The notes: generated by a model not told the origin, from the sequence alone. A stretch of DNA of 64,000 nucleotides from Candidatus Poseidoniaceae archaeon (GCA_016777125.1 JADHSC010000001.1:1-64000), one strand, 5' to 3'; positions 8,472-18,228 are shown, counted from the stretch's first letter. A program made the numbers and translations.

Positions 8472-9215
8472 TCAATCATCTTGGTCATTGAGTGTTCTAA
8501 TGAAATTAAGTTGAGCGTTCTTCATCTTCAATGAATCATGAAGAATTACGAACACTTCTTCGCAATCTGATGAACGAAGAGCCTGTTGGCGATACCTATC
8601 ATCATCGAGTACTGCATGCGCAACTTGCCATAATGACGATGAATCATATGGAAGAAACTCTTCTTCAAGAAGCAAAAGCATTTCTTCAATACTAAGCCCA
8701 TCATTCCTTAAAATCGAGTTGATATCAACAATGTGCTGGGCCCATATATGGAGGAATCCAGACCAATCTTCAGCACTGATTTCGCCTTTTATTTCTTCAA
8801 CTACTCTTACGTTTGCTTGGAGGTATAACTTACCATCAGGGCTTGTTTCATGATATTGTTCCACAAGCTCATCAACGGTTGGGAAAATGTCACCAAATGG
8901 CATGGATGGCAAAGCGGCTTGTACAACATCAATGATCTCAAATCGGGAAGTACCATTTGCAGTAAACAGAAGATTCGTCCCCTGCTCTTCCACGTTTTTC
9001 ACATTACATAGAACACCGTATGCTCCTGGTTGAGTCCAACCATCTACATCTGAAACATCGCTTGAATGCGTAACGTACCCAAACGGCTTTTCGTCTAACA
9101 CACAGTCATCGAGCATTTGTTTGTATCTGGGTTCAAAAACTCGAAGTGGTTCTTCTACAGTCGGAAAGATTCCAGCGGGTAAAACGAACAATGGTATCTT
9201 CAGTGTCTGCGTCAT
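8472..9215 (-). CDS. LON N-terminal (substrate-binding) domain protein
   Basis: 247 aa from ATG at 9215. The long ORF continues upstream to 9482 only because it overlaps moaA, so I reject that extension. The N-terminus MTQTLKIPLFVLPAGIFPTVEEPLRVFEPRYKQMLDDC is the classic start of the LON_substr_bdg (PUA-like) domain (P.fPL..v.fPg....L.IFE.RY..M), followed by FGYVTHS...GVLCNVKNVEEQ...NGTSRFEI. There is no AAA+ or protease domain, so it is a stand-alone LON-domain protein (COG2802/cereblon-like fold). The family is widespread and its function is poorly known; a substrate-recognition role is inference. It may be cotranscribed with moaA, 40 bp upstream. Confidence 0.85.
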   Translation of the reverse strand: MTQTLKIPLFVLPAGIFPTVEEPLRVFEPRYKQMLDDCVLDEKPFGYVTHSSDVSDVDGWTQPGAYGVLCNVKNVEEQGTNLLFTANGTSRFEIIDVVQAALPSMPFGDIFPTVDELVEQYHETSPDGKLYLQANVRVVEEIKGEISAEDWSGFLHIWAQHIVDINSILRNDGLSIEEMLLLLEEEFLPYDSSSLWQVAHAVLDDDRYRQQALRSSDCEEVFVILHDSLKMKNAQLNFIRTLNDQDD

Positions 9216-9255
9216 AGAGTTAAACCAACTGTAGGAGTTATTGAAGGATTGTGCA

Positions 9256-10257
9256 TCAGCCACCGATAAAGGACATCTCGATACGTTCTGAGTCGGTCTT
9301 TTCACTGCGAGTCTCAGAATATCGGTCTTTTCTTTGACTCCAAATTGAAGAAATAGCCTTTGAAATTTCTTTTTTACTCGCATCCATACGAAGGATTCCA
9401 CGGATATCGAACCCTTTTGTTGCAAAAAGACAGGTGAAGATACTTCCATTTGCAGAGAGTCTTGCCCTCGAACAATCTCCACAAAAAGGATTCGAAATCG
9501 ATTCTATAAAGCCAATAACAGAACCGGATCTTGTAGTATATTCTCGTGCCACATCACTGGGATGATCCGGCTCGATGGATTGAATTGTTCCGAATTCTTT
9601 TTCGATTAGAGTACGCATCTCTTTGCCGGTCACTACATGATCTAAATTCCAAGAGTTCGTTGCTCCAACATCCATGTATTCAATAAATCGAATAGGGACA
9701 TCTCTTGAACTCATCTGAGTAATCAGAGGTATGATCTGGTGTTCATTGATGCCTTTTTGTACAACGGTATTCACTTTTACCGGAATGCCCAATGCCAGAG
9801 ATTTATCGATGGAATCAAGAATTGTATCTGGTGTTGAAGTTGTATCTCCCATCGCTTGATAGACATCAGTATCGACAGCATCCAGTGAAACCGTAATTCT
9901 CGAGATACCTGCTTGTTTAAGCAGTTCAATCGAATTCGAAAGAAGATGAGCATTTGTTGTCAATGCAATATCAAGTTCTGGTGAAAGCGCCCTTAGTTGT
10001 TGGATAAGCTTGTGCAAGTCTTTGCGAATTAGAGGTTCACCTCCAGTAAGTCTTACTTTCCTAAGACCAGAAGGTAGAAGCGATTCAACAACGTGAACAA
10101 TCTCCTCAAATGAAAGGATATCAGATTTAGGAAGATAGGTATGATTATTGTCAAAATGTTCACGAGGCATGCAGTAACGGCATCTCATGTTGCATCGATC
10201 TGTTACTGAAATCCTCAAATCAAGCAACGGGCGCTTGAAAACATCCTTGAGGACCAT
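9256..10257 (-). CDS. moaA: GTP 3',8-cyclase MoaA (radical SAM)
   Basis: First step of molybdopterin biosynthesis: conversion of GTP to 3',8-cyclo-7,8-dihydro-GTP. RISVTDRCNMRCRYCMP supplies the radical-SAM CxxxCxxC cluster. RLTGGEPLIRKDL is the SAM-binding GGEP region. The C-terminal second cluster is CGDCSRARLSANGSIFTC (C-x2-C-x13-C), and the chain ends in the conserved Gly-Gly tail (FIGG) that activates GTP cyclisation. 333 aa from ATG at 10257; the ORF can extend two codons to TTG at 10263. Divergent from aroA with a very short gap. No other moa gene is close, though a small MoaD/ThiS-like protein lies at 23.8 kb. Confidence 0.95.
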   Translation of the reverse strand: MVLKDVFKRPLLDLRISVTDRCNMRCRYCMPREHFDNNHTYLPKSDILSFEEIVHVVESLLPSGLRKVRLTGGEPLIRKDLHKLIQQLRALSPELDIALTTNAHLLSNSIELLKQAGISRITVSLDAVDTDVYQAMGDTTSTPDTILDSIDKSLALGIPVKVNTVVQKGINEHQIIPLITQMSSRDVPIRFIEYMDVGATNSWNLDHVVTGKEMRTLIEKEFGTIQSIEPDHPSDVAREYTTRSGSVIGFIESISNPFCGDCSRARLSANGSIFTCLFATKGFDIRGILRMDASKKEISKAISSIWSQRKDRYSETRSEKTDSERIEMSFIGG

Positions 10258-10327
10258 GCCCAACCCTAGTACCGTTGTATTGTGAATGTTTGCAAGCCTT
10301 CATCTGATAACAGATGTTGGCATTGGT

Positions 10328-11680
10328 ATGGCAAAGGGTTCGACAAACCGGTGGAATCACCGCGGCAAAGAGCCTCATCCAAGCCATATTGAAGCCCTTG
10401 ATGTAAAAGAAAACACTAGTCTCATGGACATGGGATGGAAACTCCCCCCCTCGAAGAGCCATTTGATTCGAATGATGCATTTGTGTGCATTAAGCGAGAA
10501 TGAACACACACTGTCTGGAGTAACGACTCTCGGAGAAGATCCTGAAAGTATGGCTCGTTGTCTTGAACAACTTGGTGTTCAAATCACCAGAACTCAGGAT
10601 AAATTGGTAATTAAAAGTCCAGGGATTTCAGGATTTTCACGCCCAAAAAGTGTCTTATATGCAGGGAATTCTGGAACAGCGTTACGTTTTTTGATGGGAT
10701 TAGCATCCAGAACAAATTTCTCAATCATGCTCGATGGAGATGCAAGTTTACGTAATAGAGATCACCAAGATTTACTTAATTCATTGAAATCACTCGGAGT
10801 CGAATGCTCGTATGAAACCAAACATGAGCGTCTTCCAATCGTTCTTCAAGGTCCTTGGAACAAACATCATATGAAAGTTGATACATCAAAATCTTCTCAA
10901 CCATATTCCAGTTTATTGCTAGCGACTGAAGCAATCAAACAGCCCTGTGTCATAGAAAGAAGTTCAATCGCAGTCAGTAAGAGGCATGCTCAACTTACAA
11001 TGGATTTGATGGTGGAATGCGGCGCAGTTATCGAACACGAACAAAATAAGACCATAGTTCATCCATGGAAATCAAAGCCCCCGAAGAATTGGCAAGTGCC
11101 ACCTGATGCTTCGATGTTGGCATTTACCGCTCTTTCTTGTATCGTTGCAAACAGAGAGATTACTGTAGTAAATCTTCCAACCAAAGAAGATTCGATCGGT
11201 CATGAAGTGTTATTGGAAAAGTTACCAGAGATTGGGCTTACATTGACTGAAAACATTCTCGCTCCTTCTGAAACTTATTCAATAGTTAACATTGACTTGA
11301 TAGATGCAAATGACTTGCTACCGCCACTCTCTGCAATTCTTGCCTTGACTGGCGGAGGTACAATTTCAGGCGCAGCCCATGCAATGTTCAAAGAAAGCAA
11401 TCGTATTACGAAAACTGCGGAGATGCTTCAACAATTTGGAATTGAATGCATCATAAAGGACGATGGGATGACAATCAGAGGAAATCAGTCGATTCAAAAA
11501 CCAACCTCAATGGTTGAAACATTTGGAGATCATCGTCTTCAGATGACTGCCATTATTTTGGCTACAAAGGTTGGAGCGACAGTAGAGGGACCCCGACTCC
11601 ACCAAGTCGCAGATCCTTCTTTTCTCAATAGACTCTCAACCATGCCTACCGAAGTGCTTGTCAAGGGAGTCCAGAGATAA
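10328..11680 (+). CDS. aroA: 3-phosphoshikimate 1-carboxyvinyltransferase (EPSP synthase)
   Basis: Sixth step of the shikimate pathway. Family motifs in order: LPPSKSHLIRMMHL (S3P-binding, usually PGSKS..NR), YAGNSGTALRFLMGL (PEP-site NAGTA.R), SSQPYSSLLLA (SSQ.vSaLLma), KESNRITKTAEML (KESdR), FGDHRLQMTAIIL (DHR.AMa). It lacks the usual N-terminal Gly-rich strand spacing, so the start is uncertain: ATGs at 10286, 10328 and 10424 are in frame and none has a clear SD. I chose 10328 as a compromise that leaves room for divergent promoters with moaA. Its last 45 bp overlap the convergent mutL. aroD is at 59.4 kb in the same window. Confidence 0.92.
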   Translation: MAKGSTNRWNHRGKEPHPSHIEALDVKENTSLMDMGWKLPPSKSHLIRMMHLCALSENEHTLSGVTTLGEDPESMARCLEQLGVQITRTQDKLVIKSPGISGFSRPKSVLYAGNSGTALRFLMGLASRTNFSIMLDGDASLRNRDHQDLLNSLKSLGVECSYETKHERLPIVLQGPWNKHHMKVDTSKSSQPYSSLLLATEAIKQPCVIERSSIAVSKRHAQLTMDLMVECGAVIEHEQNKTIVHPWKSKPPKNWQVPPDASMLAFTALSCIVANREITVVNLPTKEDSIGHEVLLEKLPEIGLTLTENILAPSETYSIVNIDLIDANDLLPPLSAILALTGGGTISGAAHAMFKESNRITKTAEMLQQFGIECIIKDDGMTIRGNQSIQKPTSMVETFGDHRLQMTAIILATKVGATVEGPRLHQVADPSFLNRLSTMPTEVLVKGVQR

Positions 11681-13606
11681 GCGCAGTGCTGTTGGGCGGC
11701 CATGGACGCAAGCCCATGGATTTGGAACGTGACGCATGTCGTCGAGTAGACGACGCATTTCAGCAATACTCAATTCGTCATTTGCTTTCACAGCACCCCT
11801 GCAAGCATTGAGGAATGCCAGATGGTCTTTTCTTCGTTCAATTGTTTCTAAAGGAGCTCCATCCTCGCTTACATCTTGTAAGAGGTCGAATAAAAACGGT
11901 TGAATTTCATCACCATCGAGGAGACGAGGAGCTTGAACTACATGCCATTCTTCATCTGATTGATGTTCAAGTGAAAATCCGAGATCGTTTAATTTCTCCA
12001 TAGAAGCTTCCAATCGTGCTTGTTGAGTCAAATTGAAATGGATAGGCGTAGGTACCAAACGGGGTTGTGGCTCCCAAATCGTTGGATCATGACGAAGTCG
12101 TTCGTATCGAATGCGCTCGTGTAAAGCGTGCTGGTCAATCAGAAGAAGTTCCTCTCCCGCTTGAGCAAGAATGTAGGAATCAGCAAATTGCGACAATGGT
12201 TCCATCTTTGGTATATCGTTCCCACTTAACTTCAGTGGAGATTCCTGACTTGGGAGAATACTTCCTCCAAGTCCTGCGTGCCGGTGCAATGCTCGTTCTT
12301 CTTTGGAAAGGGCTGGAGCGATTGGAGTTGAATCCATCCCCGGTAACAATTTTTGAGCAGATGCTGCTGTTGATTGAGGCCGTAACTTCTCATCATTGTC
12401 AATTGATTCTTCAGCAACCTTCCCAACAAGATTGAGTTGTGTCCCTGCAGCGAGCGCCCATGCTGGTGGAGCGGGCGTTTCCTGAGGGTTTTTCTCTTCG
12501 GCTTTGGGAACAAGAAGTTCTTGTATTGGCTTTTCTATAGACTGTTGTGAAAGACCTTCGAGCCCTTGAAGTTCACCACTTGGATCAGGTTGTGTTGGGG
12601 AGGAAGCAAGCGTATGTGCGATGGCTCGTTCAAGACGCTCGAGCACACGCCACGAATGACGCAAGCGTACTTCTCGTTTCGTAGGATGGACGTTTACATC
12701 CACCTCATTCGCAGGAACTTCGAGGTGAAGAACTGTTACAGGGTGCCTACCCTGCATAAGGCGGGTACGATAGCCTCTTCGTATTGCTTGATGGAACGGT
12801 GTTGATGCAACCGGCCTACCGTTTACGAGAATGTGAATCTCATCTCCTTTACCCCTCGAAATATCTGGAGTGCTGATGTAACCAGACCATGTTTCATCAC
12901 CAGGAACACTCGCATCATCATCAGGCTGTTGAAGAGGAAGGAGGGAGGAGGATTGGCCTCCTAAAACATCATACAAGCGATCTTCAATTGTGTCGACTTT
13001 TGGTAAATGAAGGGTGGAACGCCCATCAATGGTACATCGGAAGCCAACATTTGGATGGGCGATTGCATGAGCGACAACAACCTCTACGATTCTCGCATGT
13101 TCCGTTGCAGGTCTGCGTTGAAAACCTAATCTGACAGGGGTATTTTCGAAGAGATGTTCGACTGTAACAACAGTACCTTTAGCCATCCCAGATGGTTCAA
13201 TCTCTCCTTTATCACCATCCTCCATGTGGATACTGCGACCTTCTTGACCATCTGGACGAGAAGCAACTGTAAGTTTTGACACCATTCCGATACTTGCAAG
13301 AGCCTCTCCTCGGAAGCCAAGTGTGTATATCTCATTGAGATCTTCTGGAGACTTCATTTTCGAAGTTGCATGTCGGTCGAGAGAAAGTGCAAGGTCCTCT
13401 TGGTGAATACCACTCCCATTGTCTTCGATTTGTATCTTATCAAAACCGCCTCTTTCAATGATGACATGAATCGAAGTAGAGCCTGCATCAAGTGAATTCT
13501 CAAGAAGTTCTTTGACGACTTGTGCAGGACGTTCAACGACTTCTCCTGCAGAAATATGACCAATCGTCTTCTCATCGAGTTGCTGAATTCGGTTTGGTTC
13601 GCTCAC
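11636..13606 (-). CDS. mutL: DNA mismatch repair protein MutL
   Basis: 656 aa. The N-terminal GHKL ATPase has IAAGEVV-type IGHISAGEVVERPAQVVKELLENSLDAG, IEDNGSGI, RHATSK and TLGFRGEALASI. The C-terminal domain carries the endonuclease metal motif DQHALHERIRYE (DQHAxxExxxxE), and near the end ACRGAVKA and CVHGRPT (the CPHGRPT zinc-site motif). It is therefore the nicking type of MutL, as in organisms lacking MutH. It starts 4 bp after the mutS stop, giving a mutS-mutL operon. Sequence is of bacterial type and was probably acquired by transfer, as in other archaea with MutSL. Confidence 0.96.
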   Translation of the reverse strand: MSEPNRIQQLDEKTIGHISAGEVVERPAQVVKELLENSLDAGSTSIHVIIERGGFDKIQIEDNGSGIHQEDLALSLDRHATSKMKSPEDLNEIYTLGFRGEALASIGMVSKLTVASRPDGQEGRSIHMEDGDKGEIEPSGMAKGTVVTVEHLFENTPVRLGFQRRPATEHARIVEVVVAHAIAHPNVGFRCTIDGRSTLHLPKVDTIEDRLYDVLGGQSSSLLPLQQPDDDASVPGDETWSGYISTPDISRGKGDEIHILVNGRPVASTPFHQAIRRGYRTRLMQGRHPVTVLHLEVPANEVDVNVHPTKREVRLRHSWRVLERLERAIAHTLASSPTQPDPSGELQGLEGLSQQSIEKPIQELLVPKAEEKNPQETPAPPAWALAAGTQLNLVGKVAEESIDNDEKLRPQSTAASAQKLLPGMDSTPIAPALSKEERALHRHAGLGGSILPSQESPLKLSGNDIPKMEPLSQFADSYILAQAGEELLLIDQHALHERIRYERLRHDPTIWEPQPRLVPTPIHFNLTQQARLEASMEKLNDLGFSLEHQSDEEWHVVQAPRLLDGDEIQPFLFDLLQDVSEDGAPLETIERRKDHLAFLNACRGAVKANDELSIAEMRRLLDDMRHVPNPWACVHGRPTALRLSLDSLDKHFGRHG

Positions 13607-13610
13607 TTAA

Positions 13611-16244
13611 TCATCCCTCCAACTGTGTTTGAAGATCTTCCAACAACTTGTAAGCCTCTCGAGGAGATAAATCATCAAGATTGACATCGAGTAATTTGTC
13701 TAAGACAGATTGTTGAAGTTGTGAAGGGCCACTCGGCGCAGATTCTGTTGTCTGCATGGCAGCGGCTGCGAAATATCCCATCAAAGAAGACTGCCCAGCC
13801 TCCCGAGTTTGGGGGGCTCCATCTCTGCCAGCCTTTGCTCCTTGGGCTTGTTGTTCAAGGAAAGCAAGGAGATCTGAGGCACGTTCAACCACAGGACGTG
13901 GCAAACCTGCAAGGGCTGCAACTTGAATCCCGTAGGATTCATCACATGGGCCATCAGCAACAGTGTGGAGGAAATGGAGTGTGCCATCTTTTTGCGCCAC
14001 CTGAACGTGCACATTTGCTAAGCCATTGATTTCTGATTCCAACCCAACAAGTTGATGGTAATGTGTCGCAAAGAGACTGCGAGCTCCAATTCGATTACAA
14101 ACATCTTCAGTGACTGCCCAAGCAAGAGATAGACCATCAAACGTTGATGTTCCTCTCCCGATTTCATCTAATAATAACAGGGATTGTGGTGTTGCTCGGC
14201 GTAGAATGTGAGCCACTTCAATCATTTCCATCATGAATGTTGAACGGCCTCTTCTCAAATCGTCACTGGCACCCACTCTAGTGAAAATACGGTCAACAAG
14301 TCCAATTTTTGCCTTCTCAGCTGGAACAAGACTTCCTGCTTGAGCAAGGATTGATACGAGGGCTACTGTCCTTATGTAAGTCGATTTACCGCCCATATTT
14401 GGACCAGTGATCAGAAGAAACCTTCTTTTCTCATCCATCATTGCATCATTCGGAACAAACCCTTGTTGTGCTTCAAGAACGGGATGTCGTGCCTGTTCGA
14501 GGTGCATTTTTTTACCCGAAACAATGGATGGTTTTACCCATGAGCGTTGGCGGGCAGTTGCTGAAAAACATTGCAATACATCGATGGCTGCAACACGTGA
14601 AGCAATCTGAGCGAGATGATTTGCATGTCCACGGATATCATCTCTTAATTCACAAAACAAACGGTATTCAATTGCTTTCGATTTACTCTCAGCGGTGAGC
14701 AATAAGTCATCTTGCTCGAGTAAATCATCGGTTACCCAGCGGTCTCCATTGGTCATCTGCTGTTTGCGTTTCCATTCCTCAGGAACCTTAGAAGAATGAG
14801 TTGCTGTCACTTCAATAAACCATCCTATTTGACGATTATTCTTTACTTTCAGACTTGGTATACCCAACTCTTTCCGAAACTTTGTTTCAAGTTCTTTAAA
14901 CCAAGTATGCCCAAGTTCAGAGGCTGACCTGTAGCGATCTAATTCTTCATGAATCCCTTTTCGGATTAACCCTCCATCTCTTAGACTCAATGGAACTTCA
15001 TCGACTAAGGTTCGATTGATCTTTTCAGCAACATCTGTGAGAGCATCCAGATCTTCAACCAAATGCATGAGTAATCCGTCTTCAGTCTCAAGACATAGTC
15101 GCTTGATAGCAGGAAGTCGTTCGATTGCATTTGCTGTTGCAAGAAGATCACGAGCATTTGACCGTCGATAGTTCAATTGTGTTGACAAACGCTCGATATC
15201 AAGCATTCCTTTGAGACATTCTCTCAACAGGTCAAGTCGTTTAGAAGAACGCATTAGAGAAGATACAGCGGAATGTCTAGCTTCGATAGCAGAGACATTC
15301 GAAAGAGGGCGTAAAAGCCATGATTTCAAGCAGCGCCGCCCCATTGCAGTTCTACATTTATTCATTGACCAAAGGAGAGAACCCTCGAATTCTCCGGCAA
15401 GGGTTTGCGTTATCTCTAAATTTCGAAGCGTGGTTTGATCGAGGATCATACCCTCCGACGTTTCTTGAATTTCAACATCACTGATTGCGATGTCATCGTG
15501 TCTATGAACAGTAGCGAGGTAATCTGCAGCAAGTGCAGTGGCTTGGAGAGCCAAAGGAGAATCGTCTAGATCTAGATGTCCAAGATCATTTACTGATAAC
15601 ATTCTCTTTAATCTCTCAAGAGAACGTTTTGCAGGAGCTGCATGTTGACTGATGATGATTGAATCAAGTAAAGAAATCAAATGAAGGACTTCATCAACCT
15701 TGGAATCCGATAAAGTAAGTACAAGTTCACTCGGGCTCCAGCGTAATACTTCGTCATGTATTGAAGCCCATCGGCCATCACCTTGGTGAGTTGTCGCCCA
15801 TGCTTGTCCTGTTGAGGCGTCGATCATTGAAACTGCTACAGAATCTACTGAGACAGAAAGAGCGCAAAGCAGGGCTGAGGAATCCGTACCAATAAGCGAT
15901 TCTTCATAGAGAGAACCGGGCGTATAGACTCTTGTTACGACTCTCTCAAGCAGTTTTGCACCTTCTCTGAGTTCCTGCTCTTGCTCCGCAACTGTGACTT
16001 TGTGCCCAGCACGCAACATTGTCCGAAGATTATCCTCGAGTTGATGCCATGGAAAACCAGCCATAGGGATTGGATTCTCTGCATTTTTATCCCTCGAGGT
16101 GAGTGCTAATCCCATGACTTCGGAACCGATTTCAGCGTCTTGGTGAAACAATTCATAGAAATCGCCCATGCGGAAGAAAAGAACCGTTCCAGGATTCTCT
16201 TCCTTTAGTTCGTGGAATTGGTCCATCATGCTCCTTTTTGTCAT
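13611..16244 (-). CDS. mutS: DNA mismatch repair protein MutS
   Basis: 877 aa, full-length MutS1. N-terminal mismatch-recognition motif FFRMGDFYELFHQDAE (Phe-x-Glu intercalating site in FYELF). Connector, lever and clamp domains follow. The C-terminal ATPase has Walker A GPNMGGKST, Walker B LLLLDEIGRGTSTFDG and the ATHYHQL switch. The C-terminus has the helix-turn-helix tail (LDVNLDDLSPREAYKLLEDLQTQLEG). It recognises mispairs and recruits MutL, whose gene follows directly. Bacterial-type sequence; the operon arrangement suggests co-acquisition. Confidence 0.97.
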   Translation of the reverse strand: MTKRSMMDQFHELKEENPGTVLFFRMGDFYELFHQDAEIGSEVMGLALTSRDKNAENPIPMAGFPWHQLEDNLRTMLRAGHKVTVAEQEQELREGAKLLERVVTRVYTPGSLYEESLIGTDSSALLCALSVSVDSVAVSMIDASTGQAWATTHQGDGRWASIHDEVLRWSPSELVLTLSDSKVDEVLHLISLLDSIIISQHAAPAKRSLERLKRMLSVNDLGHLDLDDSPLALQATALAADYLATVHRHDDIAISDVEIQETSEGMILDQTTLRNLEITQTLAGEFEGSLLWSMNKCRTAMGRRCLKSWLLRPLSNVSAIEARHSAVSSLMRSSKRLDLLRECLKGMLDIERLSTQLNYRRSNARDLLATANAIERLPAIKRLCLETEDGLLMHLVEDLDALTDVAEKINRTLVDEVPLSLRDGGLIRKGIHEELDRYRSASELGHTWFKELETKFRKELGIPSLKVKNNRQIGWFIEVTATHSSKVPEEWKRKQQMTNGDRWVTDDLLEQDDLLLTAESKSKAIEYRLFCELRDDIRGHANHLAQIASRVAAIDVLQCFSATARQRSWVKPSIVSGKKMHLEQARHPVLEAQQGFVPNDAMMDEKRRFLLITGPNMGGKSTYIRTVALVSILAQAGSLVPAEKAKIGLVDRIFTRVGASDDLRRGRSTFMMEMIEVAHILRRATPQSLLLLDEIGRGTSTFDGLSLAWAVTEDVCNRIGARSLFATHYHQLVGLESEINGLANVHVQVAQKDGTLHFLHTVADGPCDESYGIQVAALAGLPRPVVERASDLLAFLEQQAQGAKAGRDGAPQTREAGQSSLMGYFAAAAMQTTESAPSGPSQLQQSVLDKLLDVNLDDLSPREAYKLLEDLQTQLEG

Positions 16245-16320
16245 CTACTCACCTCTCCGGACACTAACCGATTTAGAGGGTAATGCCGAGGCATCATTAA
16301 GGTTCGCCGCGAACGTTATC

Positions 16321-17553
16321 CTAACGTTTCTTTTGCAACAAAGTACGATCTATGATCGTGTACAATTGAGTTCCAAGCATCAAAACACCTGCGAAGATGA
16401 AGAGGAAATTGAGGAAACCTCGTCCAGAGGCCATTGACCCTTCAAGAGTCAAATCCAACGAAAGGCGGTCTGGCTCTCCCTTCGTATTGTAACCATGAAT
16501 GTACAAGGAATCGCCTTCTATGAGGACAACTGTTGGTTGGAGAGGTAGAGCATATTGTAAGTTCTTTGTTGTCTCTTCACCAGTTTCTACATCCATTCTT
16601 AAAATGGATTTACTCCCCAGTTCTCCGAAAAACCAAAGTCGATGTTCACAAGGTTCGTAGACCATCGCTGTTGCAGAAGTGCTATGAATCTCAATTGAAT
16701 CCTTTGAGATAATGTATACCTCTTGGTCCGAGGCTGCTGCTGCGAGCCCGTCCTTCATAGAAGTCAACGAGTGCACTTCACTGCCGTTACCCATAACTGG
16801 CGATATCAGAACTTGAGGCACATTTGAGCCCCCTGCCCAAGTGATGTGGGCGAAGACAATCTTCGAGCCGAGTAGAGCAGGGTTGTCGTCATGATAGGTG
16901 AATACGCCTGTTGCAATATACGTATCATCTTCAAGGAAAACTAAATCAGTCCAGGATACTGAAGGGTCAGGAGAAGATGAAATCGTAACACCTGACATAC
17001 CCAATCCACGAACACCTGATCCTCCATCTTCGGATGTGATTAAAACACGATTGTTGAGGATTAAATCCGATGTATCTTTAGCTATGCCTTGGATACTGAA
17101 AGACGACCCCATCCCATCATCTAGGATTTGATTCGAAGGCATACCATTGACAACAGTTGTAATCGTGTTTTCGGTCGCTGAATAAGTCACTGTACCTTCT
17201 TCATCCGATTCAAAAAAGGTAACATCTCGGATGGTCTCATGATCGAACGGAACAATGTCATTCACATTTGCAGAGGATAATTGTTGATACATTTTCATGC
17301 CTGAGCCATTCAGAAGAATTGCAGAATGTGCACCGTCCCAGTCCGAGTTGGCATGATAGTCAATTTCGATGATATGATGGCCATCATCAAAAGCGAAGTT
17401 TTCATCAGAATCAACTCCGAGTACCATACCTTCTAAATTACGGGTACCTCCGATGAGGAACCCTCCTATGACTACGAATACCAAAAACAACCCGAGTGCG
17501 AGCCATTGATGCTCTGACTCTTCCTCGAGCAACTTCCTCCAGCCACTCGCCAT
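16321..17553 (-). CDS. Membrane-anchored extracytoplasmic protein, unknown function
   Basis: 410 aa with a membrane helix near the N-terminus (WLALGLFLVFVVIGGFLIGGT, residues ~18-38) and a second at the C-terminus (FLNFLFIFAGVLMLGTQLYTII) followed by a basic tail. The ~340 residues between are polar, Ser/Asp-rich and beta-strand-like (repeated hydrophobic-polar strands with GG/DG turns), so an extracytoplasmic beta-propeller or sandwich is plausible. No catalytic motif is recognised. It lies between the mutS promoter region and the divergent L10e gene. Similar two-anchor topology is seen in the protein at 36459. Confidence 0.65.
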   Translation of the reverse strand: MASGWRKLLEEESEHQWLALGLFLVFVVIGGFLIGGTRNLEGMVLGVDSDENFAFDDGHHIIEIDYHANSDWDGAHSAILLNGSGMKMYQQLSSANVNDIVPFDHETIRDVTFFESDEEGTVTYSATENTITTVVNGMPSNQILDDGMGSSFSIQGIAKDTSDLILNNRVLITSEDGGSGVRGLGMSGVTISSSPDPSVSWTDLVFLEDDTYIATGVFTYHDDNPALLGSKIVFAHITWAGGSNVPQVLISPVMGNGSEVHSLTSMKDGLAAAASDQEVYIISKDSIEIHSTSATAMVYEPCEHRLWFFGELGSKSILRMDVETGEETTKNLQYALPLQPTVVLIEGDSLYIHGYNTKGEPDRLSLDLTLEGSMASGRGFLNFLFIFAGVLMLGTQLYTIIDRTLLQKKR

Positions 17554-17688
17554 AACACCTCCTAACGTTGAACCATTATGTTCCTTGCTCTAAAAAACCC
17601 CTATCTTTTTGTAAAAATATGTTCTTAGGAATACATCGGAGGGATGATAAGGGAAACATTAGTCGCATGGATGCTAGGAGTAGATGTT

Positions 17689-18228
17689 ATGGCACGTAAA
17701 CCCGCATCAATGTACCGCCGACTCAAAGGACCTGCTTACACACGACGCAAGTTTATTGGCGGTGTTCCAAACAACCGTATTCTCTCTTTCCACTCAGGAA
17801 ACCGCCGTGCTGCGGAGACAGGAGGATTCTCTGTTGTTCTCGAATTGAGAGCAAACAATGATTGTCAAATCCGACACACTGCCCTAGAAGCAGCCCGTGT
17901 TATTTCAAACTCAACCATCCGTAACGAGGCTGGCGCACAAGGATACGCACTTCGGATCCACACATACCCTCACCACGTTCTCCGTGAAAACAAGCAAGCG
18001 ACTGGTGCTGGTGCAGACCGTGTATCACAAGGTATGCGCTGTGCATTTGGTAAGAATGTGGGAACTGCTGCACGTGTTCGCCGTGGACAACGTGTTGTTT
18101 CACTCCACGTCAACCCAGAACACTACCTTACTGCCAAGGATGCTTTGCGCAAGGCAGGAATGAAATTCCCAACACCAACAACAACTCGTGTTGTTCGTGG
18201 CGCAGAACACCTCAAGGGTCTCGTTTGA
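17689..18228 (+). CDS. rpl10e: 50S ribosomal protein L10e (uL16 family)
   Basis: 179 aa from ATG at 17689. MARKPASMYRRLKGPAYTRRKFIGGVPNNRI is the highly conserved archaeal/eukaryotic L10e N-terminus, so the ORF-track start 45 bp upstream is rejected. Further signatures are TYPHHVLRENKQATGAGADRVSQGMRCAFGK and RVRRGQRV. It sits near the P site and central protuberance of the large subunit. Upstream on the + strand is an A/T-rich stretch (CTTTTTGTAAAAATATG, ~17605-17621) that could contain its promoter. Next downstream is the ribosome-recycling ATPase ABCE1, an apt functional neighbour. Confidence 0.97.
   Translation: MARKPASMYRRLKGPAYTRRKFIGGVPNNRILSFHSGNRRAAETGGFSVVLELRANNDCQIRHTALEAARVISNSTIRNEAGAQGYALRIHTYPHHVLRENKQATGAGADRVSQGMRCAFGKNVGTAARVRRGQRVVSLHVNPEHYLTAKDALRKAGMKFPTPTTTRVVRGAEHLKGLV

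Noticed and set aside
9216-9482. N-terminal extension of the LON-domain ORF
   Set aside because: It lies antisense-free but in another frame over the moaA 3' end; the conserved domain starts at MTQTLK (9215).
13721-14029. 102-aa + strand ORF inside mutS
   Set aside because: Shadow of the well-conserved mutS coding sequence, without independent support.
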